Source of the DNA: Lampris incognitus
Lineage: Eukaryota > Chordata > Actinopteri > Lampriformes > Lampridae
Direction of reading: 5' to 3'
Assembly (NCBI RefSeq): GCF_029633865.1
Contig: NC_079224.1
Location: 22,572,404-22,636,403, forward strand
Length of the DNA: 64,000 bases
Under the pieces are notes generated by a model that was not told where the DNA came from, ran no database searches, and saw nothing but the letters and a program-made list of their open reading frames with translations. Numbering within the stretch: the first letter of the stretch is position 1; each line of letters begins with the position of its first letter. A program made the translations under genes and the position numbers. Positions 59,608 to 64,000 of this stretch are shown here, piece by piece.

Positions 59608-60001
59608 TCAGGGTCCGCGGTGGCGTAGCGGTCTAAGCATCGGCTTGGTGTCGATGCAGTTGCCCACTGGGGACTGGGGTTCGCGCCCCGGTCTCGTCAG
59701 ATCCGACTATGGCCGGACTCGATGAAGCAGCAATCATTGGCAACGCTGTCTTCGGGAGGGGGGCGGAGTCGGCTTGTGTTCGTCATGCTAATGCATCTCT
59801 GTGTGTGTCGGAAAAACAGTGGTTCGGCTTGGATTCGCCTTGTCACGAAAGTGGGGAGGCGTCTCCTTCGAGACTGCCGGCCGGAGAGATGCAGTTGGCG
59901 AACGCATGCAATACGAGGGTGGGTGTTTGAATTAAAATAGGGATCAATTGGCCACTAAATTGGGAGAAAAAAGGGAAAAATCAGAAATAAAATTAATTAA
60001 A
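59608..60001 (+). mobile_element. tRNA-derived SINE, family B, copy 2
   Basis: Same family as 56555-56939. Exact 15-bp duplications AGAAGAGGTGACCAG flank it (59593-59607, 60002-60016). It interrupts Gypsy F gag. Confidence 0.93.
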
Positions 60002-60306
60002 AGAAGAGGTGACCAGCTACCAGCCAATGCGCCGGGAGAGCCAAGCCCAACAACCAGTGCCAGAATTGTGGTGGAAAATACCGTCACGGTGGAGAATGCC
60101 CAGCAAAAGGGAAGACTGTAAAGCATGCGGCAAGCTGAATCACTTCGCGAAGCAGTGCAGGTCAAAGCAAAAGCAACCTGGAAAAGAGTTTGACATGAAA
60201 CCCAGAGACAGTAAGCAATTCAAAATGCACAAGAAAGTGTATAACATTAACAGCACAACAACATTGTTAACACACAAGATTCATCTAGCAGTGACGAGGC
60301 TTATGG

Positions 60307-61601
60307 AGACCTGCCAACCTTGAAGAAATTTTATGAGTACTACCCCCCAACACCAACCACCCCCCCCGCGCGTGCGCACCTGACAGCCCACCACCAATGT
60401 ACGCTCCCCCCCACCCCCGCGTGGGCGCACCTGATAGCCCACCACCAATGTACGCTCCACCGTTGCTCACCCACCACCACTGAGATACCTAACACCATAA
60501 TACATAATATACACATAATATACTTTCACCAATCGAGATTTATTGTCAGAACAGCCGTACAAGTGTTGCACAGGAGGCATAGCCCATGGAAACTGAGGAC
60601 ATTCTTTGTAAATAAATCAAAACATTAAATAAATGTGCAAAACCAGCAGTAATCAATATCAAAATCAGTTTGCTAAAACAAACAACGAAAAAGATTTAAA
60701 TTTTCCATGCATAGTGAAACTAGTGCAACTTGTTGAAGGTTGCAGATTTGGCTATTTTAAGTACTGCGTCACTAAAAGTCTCTTTGTAACACGTGATGCC
60801 TTTGGAGGCAATCGTGACTTTCCGTGTCACCAGAGAACTGAGCATCTCTGTGCTCAGACTAGCACGACATTGTGTTTTATTTTTAGTGACCAAGCTGAAA
60901 ATCCTTTCACAGTCTGCGTTACTGTGAAAAATCGAACACACACCAAGCATTACAGCGGAGAGGTTTTCAAAATGTTTCCTCCCTCCTGACTCCATCAAAC
61001 CTAGTTCTGTCCAAGTGTCATCAGCCCTTTTGGTCAGAATACCATCGTTCAAGGTGGTGGACTGGAAGAGCCGAAACTCCTCCTCCTCCATGGCCACAAG
61101 CCTACAGTTTTTGTCTGTGGGCTAATGGATTCGGGGAAACGTGACGGTTAGCCTACTATTTGCAACACACACACGACATCATATAGATGAACGGTAACTT
61201 ATTATCTTTTCAATGCTGTTTGCATTGGTGAGAACCACTGACCTAGAATGGTGAGAAACAGGGATGCAGGCGAATAGCAGTGATGAGCAAGCGGCCGAAG
61301 AGGGATCTTGCTTCAGGCAGAGGCACTGAATTGAACTGAACGCGCGAAGAATTTGCTAGGAGGGGCAGGTGGGTGAGTGGGTTCAAATACTGCGCTCTGA
61401 TTGGCCGAAAGCTTTTCACTCCACTTACATAGATTGCTGTGGCTCAGTGGCAGAATCAACTTCATGGAATGCATAGAAACTGACACCGGCGAAATGCGAG
61501 ATGCAACAAAATGCGTACCTGGAGAGCAGTGAATCGTACAAGCGTACTTAAGGGTCAAAATGCGTGCCAAGTACGAGAAATGCGTACATGTTGGCAGGTC
61601 T
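60307..61601 (-). mobile_element. hAT element in Gypsy F (internally deleted)
   Basis: Ends AGACCTGCCAAC and GTTGGCAGGTCT are perfect 12-bp inverted repeats. Flanks GCTTATGG (60299-60306) and GCATATGT (61602-61609) form a diverged 8-bp duplication. Removing it rejoins Gypsy F coding sequence at ..DEAYVFAASG. Contains two tandem ~50-bp units (60368-60400, 60420-60455). Confidence 0.85.
60720..61097 (-). pseudogene. hAT transposase C-terminal dimerisation domain
   Basis: SIFHSNADCERIFSLVTKNK followed by SLSTEMLSSLVTRKV is the hAT C-terminal dimerisation motif (S.AxCERxFS). Only this ~125-residue end remains. The BED finger and catalytic core are gone. Confidence 0.88.
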
Positions 61602-62370
61602 GCATATGTGTTTGCAGCCAGTGGCAGCAACAATGCTATGCAGCCACAGACATACATTAAACTGAATGATGTTAGGATTTCACCACTGATCGACTCAGGG
61701 GCTGCAGTGAACATTATTAGTGAAAAGGTGCTCAGTACACTGAGACCATGCCCACAACTCACCCCAGCTGACATCAGGATATTCCCTTATGGCTGCACTA
61801 AACCACTGCCCATAGCTGGTGCATTCACACGCAACACAGAAGCAGGAGATAAAAAGACTAAAGCCAAATTCTGTGATGACTGGTTGACAGCTGCTCTCCG
61901 CTAGGCAAGAAAACAGCTGAGGAGTTAGGCCTTGTCAACCCGTGAACAGTGTGACCTCCCCAAGCAGCCGAACAGTAGCAGATGAATTAGTAGACAGCTA
62001 CCCAGAGCTGTTTCAAGGCGTTGGCAAGTTAAAAGACTTTCAAGTTATGCCGCACATCAACACCGACATTCAGCCGACCTGTCAGCCACACAAGCGAGTG
62101 CTGTTTCACATCCGACAGAAAGTTGAAGAGGAATTGAAAAAGCTGAAGATGATGACGTCATTGAAACAGTCACAGGCCCTACGCCATGGGTCTCACCCAT
62201 CCTCACACCACCCAAGCCAAAAGATCCAGACAAGGTGAGAGTATGTGTCGACATGAGACAAGCCAACCCTGCCATCCAGCAGGAATGTCACATCACCCCC
62301 ACCATGGACAACGTGATCCACAAGCTGAACGGAGCAACAGTCTTCTCCAAGCTTGACCTGACAGCTGGAC
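61602..62370 (+). pseudogene. Gypsy F protease and RT N-terminus
   Basis: Protease region ISPLIDSGAAVNIISEKVL (61680-61735, DSG catalytic triplet) and FPYGCTKPLPIAGAF. Then PELFQGVGKLKDFQV (62004), RQKVEEELKKL and VCVDMRQANPAIQ (62242), ending at FSKLDLTAG (62341-62367), where the deletion begins. Frameshifts near 61905 and 62160. Confidence 0.83.
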
Positions 62371-62832
62371 TGATTAATATTTACGACAGTGACATATTGC
62401 CGTCATGTGCAGTCATACATTACATGAGGTAGAACCCGCGAAATCAGTTGGTCAGACAGTAGTTCACAGTATGGCTGTACGCATTAAACCTGGGCTTCTC
62501 CAGTAAAGTTCCACATTTGTTTAATAAGTTGTCTGCCTCTTTGTATTACACACAATAACATTACAATGGGGGGGGGATACATCTGTTGCCATTTTACAGT
62601 GCTGTGATTGCAACATTCTCTAATCCTCTGTGAATAGTACACATGGCCTATGAAACTCTAGTTAAAGGTCACACACATATTTGCATATAAAACTCGTCGT
62701 TGGTTTTAGTTTGCAACTGTATTGTACTGTATTGATTATAAGGATGAGGATACCTGCAGTTAGTTTAGAGTGAAGATGAAACGTGTCTGTCAATAAATGT
62801 ATCCAGATGAACTGATTCAACCTTCTTTGAAT

Positions 62833-63187
62833 AACACTAATAGTGGCTCTGTTTGATATTGGTGTGTTCGTATTTGTGACATTGGTGTCAGAAGTGTGAT
62901 GGAGCGACCGTAAGGCCATCGGAAGCGTATGCACCCTGAGGCGTGAAGTAGCTGATATGCTTAAGCGCAGGGACACGCTTCCCGAAGGAGGGGGGTAGTG
63001 TAACGTGCATGGATAAAAAGACACGCTGGGTGGTGTGTCTGACCCTTTAGTCGAGCGGTTAGCGATGTCTCCTGCGGTGCGGGCGATATGGGTTCACTTC
63101 ACGGCCGCGGCAGTTCCTGTGGTTGCGTTGTCCCCCGAATTCGCTACAATATTGTGAGGTTTCATCATCTATTTCCTTTTTACCTAG
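62833..63187 (+). repeat. Miniature LTR-element remnant
   Basis: TGACATTGGTGTCAGAAGTG (62877-62896) looks like an LTR end plus primer-binding site. After about 100 bp a purine tract GAAGGAGGGGGG precedes TGTAACGTGC..TTCGCTACA (about 63000-63148), a candidate 3' LTR. That segment includes a tRNA-like block (63046-63110) related to 27258-27325. The full 5' LTR is not visible, so the call is tentative. Confidence 0.4.
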
Positions 63188-63361
63188 ATGAAAATGACTG
63201 CCTGCCGCTAAATATCCTCAATGCAAAATTAACGGAAATACCTGGAAGGTTGAGAAACCAGCAAGTTAGAATTATATGTGATAAAGGATATGAAGCCAAA
63301 AACGGGGCTGACACTGCTGAATGCATAAACGCAAAGTGGACACCAGTTCTAGACTGTGACA
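63188..63361 (+). CDS. Sushi-domain gene, exon 3 (CCP2)
   Basis: Acceptor TTTTTACCTAG ending at 63187, donor GTAAGT at 63362, phase 1-1, 174 bp. Cysteines lie in DCLPLN, IICDKG, AECINA and LDCD, with tryptophan in AKWTPV. It joins in frame to CCP1 (G plus AT gives aspartate). Being one CCP per exon with phase-1 borders agrees with factor-H-type genes. Another exon could be hidden in the long intron, but none was found. Confidence 0.9.
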
Positions 63362-63659
63362 GTAAGTCTGTTTTACTCCAATAAGTTATAAAAATGTCCA
63401 GATTTATAAGATTGTTATAACATTTATGTTCTCAGTGGTCCTGATTTAACAAAGACAAGAACATGCAGTTTTCTATGACACCTCTTTTTAAATTTGTTCC
63501 ATATTTGCTCTGTGGTTAATAAAATAGCTGTTGATGTTTAGATTTTCAAGTGAACAGCAAAGTTTCATGATCACAGTTACGAATTTTGTAAATTTCAAAA
63601 ACCACAGCCCCTCATCATTGCAACTCCTATCATAGCATGATCCATTTGATGTTTTACAG

Positions 63660-63848
63660 GGGAGGAAAATGCATGCCATGCGCCCACCAAAATAGCCCAT
63701 GCAGTAATCCTTCAGGAATACCAGGACCTGTTTGGTGAATATTCTCGTGTGTTTTATGGATGTGAAGATGGATATGCTTTAGAAGGAGGAGAAGCCACAT
63801 ATGTCATCCAATGTGAATCTGGTACCTGGACCGAAGCCAAACCATGCG
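63660..63848 (+). CDS. Sushi-domain gene, exon 4 (CCP3)
   Basis: Acceptor TTTTACAG ending at 63659, donor GTAAGT at 63849, phase 1-1, 189 bp. Cysteines lie in NACHAPT, YGCEDG, IQCESG and KPCG, with tryptophan in GTWTEA, plus the YGCEDGYAL pattern usual in factor-H CCPs. Further exons must lie beyond the right edge, since no stop codon or C-terminal domain is reached. Confidence 0.92.
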
Positions 63849-64000
63849 GTAAGTGGATAATGATATGTGATACATGAATAAGACTTCTTATCGAAGGGTG
63901 GAATTAGACAACTAATTAAATTAAACACACAACATCTTAGGCTTTTTTCTACTACCAAGGAATACATTTTATTCCAAAATCAAAAACTTTGCTAAAGAAC

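Larger units (their letters stand above)
58674..60306 (+). pseudogene. Gypsy F gag (two SINE insertions)
   Basis: Begins MSLANTVTLPAFDTKTDPSS (58674) and GPRWAKWVQRF, then a SINE, then MNFTGDARQKALLLHLAGER (59138), KLGKYFAPKQNV and, in another frame, AKNCEFNDVDKEIKAQLIQS (59379). After the second SINE: zinc knuckle CKACGKLNHFAKQC (60117-60158) and a lysine-rich linker running into the hAT insertion near 60300. The knuckle is intact. Stops near 59320 and frameshifts break the rest. Confidence 0.85.
58280..62565 (+). mobile_element. Gypsy F LTR retrotransposon, heavily interrupted
   Basis: 5' LTR about 58280-58506 (TGTAATG..ATCACA) with PBS-like TTGGCGACGAGG following, the same PBS type as Gypsy B. 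A partial 3' LTR lies at about 62371-62565. Internal sequence contains a SINE (58766-59122), a second SINE (59608-60001) and a hAT element (60307-61601). RT breaks off at LDLTAG and jumps into the LTR, so RNase H and integrase are deleted. Confidence 0.85.
58030..62832 (+). mobile_element. Penelope-like element 3, filled by Gypsy F
   Basis: 58030-58279 is an inverted PLE terminal repeat, and 62566-62832 is the matching forward end, including the remnant of the protein's C-terminal coding edge (62566-62610). These resemble PLE1's ends (10508-10620, 11063-11199). Gypsy F occupies the gap, and the PLE coding region is otherwise missing. Confidence 0.8.

Overview
This window is vertebrate nuclear DNA, most likely from a teleost fish. 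It carries spliced complement-type exons, tRNA-derived SINEs, RTE- and L1-like LINEs, Penelope-like elements (PLEs), Tc1, hAT and DDE_Tnp_4 DNA transposons, and at least six Ty3/Gypsy elements. There is no bacterial gene organisation. The only convincing host gene is the 5' part of a sushi-domain (CCP) gene on the + strand. It has a signal-peptide exon at 55717-55774 and CCP exons at 55864-56055, 63188-63361 and 63660-63848, all joined in phase 1, and it runs off the right edge. It looks like a complement factor H/CFH-related or related sushi gene.

Left third (1-18 kb). A nearly full-length RTE-type LINE (288-3657, minus) is split by a SINE. A two-ORF LINE (4600-10080, minus) is split by a solo LTR (4885-5195) and by a Tc1 transposon (5445-7086) whose transposase is open except for one stop codon. 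Two PLEs follow: a 692-bp deleted copy with a 12-bp target duplication, and a long copy (11265-14074) encoding RT plus GIY-YIG between about 270-bp inverted repeats that hold hammerhead-ribozyme-like motifs. A Tc1 copy (14761-16000) sits inside a SINE.

Middle (19-42 kb) is built of nested insertions. A DDE_Tnp_4 transposon (19292-26641) contains a Gypsy element (19591-24715), whose 5' LTR contains a 978-bp solo LTR. A LINE (29800-36917) contains a hAT element (30345-36595, 8-bp duplication), which contains a young Gypsy element (31489-35959) with an uninterrupted 1345-codon gag-pol ORF and 98.5% identical LTRs. A 5'-truncated Gypsy element (36918-39220) abuts this nest.

Right third (42-64 kb). 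Gypsy D (42112-48801) carries a solo LTR in gag and has lost RNase H. Gypsy E (49725-54270, minus) has few lesions. The 7.1-kb intron after CCP1 of the sushi gene is almost entirely transposon: a TTAA-flanked palindromic MITE with a SINE inside, another SINE, and a PLE holding Gypsy F, which itself holds two SINEs and a hAT element.

The coding regions other than the sushi exons are selfish elements at different stages of decay. Target-site duplications allow much of the insertion order to be read directly. The features most worth following up are the intact Gypsy ORF, the one-stop Tc1, the ribozyme-like PLE ends with their palindromic mini-copy, and two SINE families that share a 3' tail.
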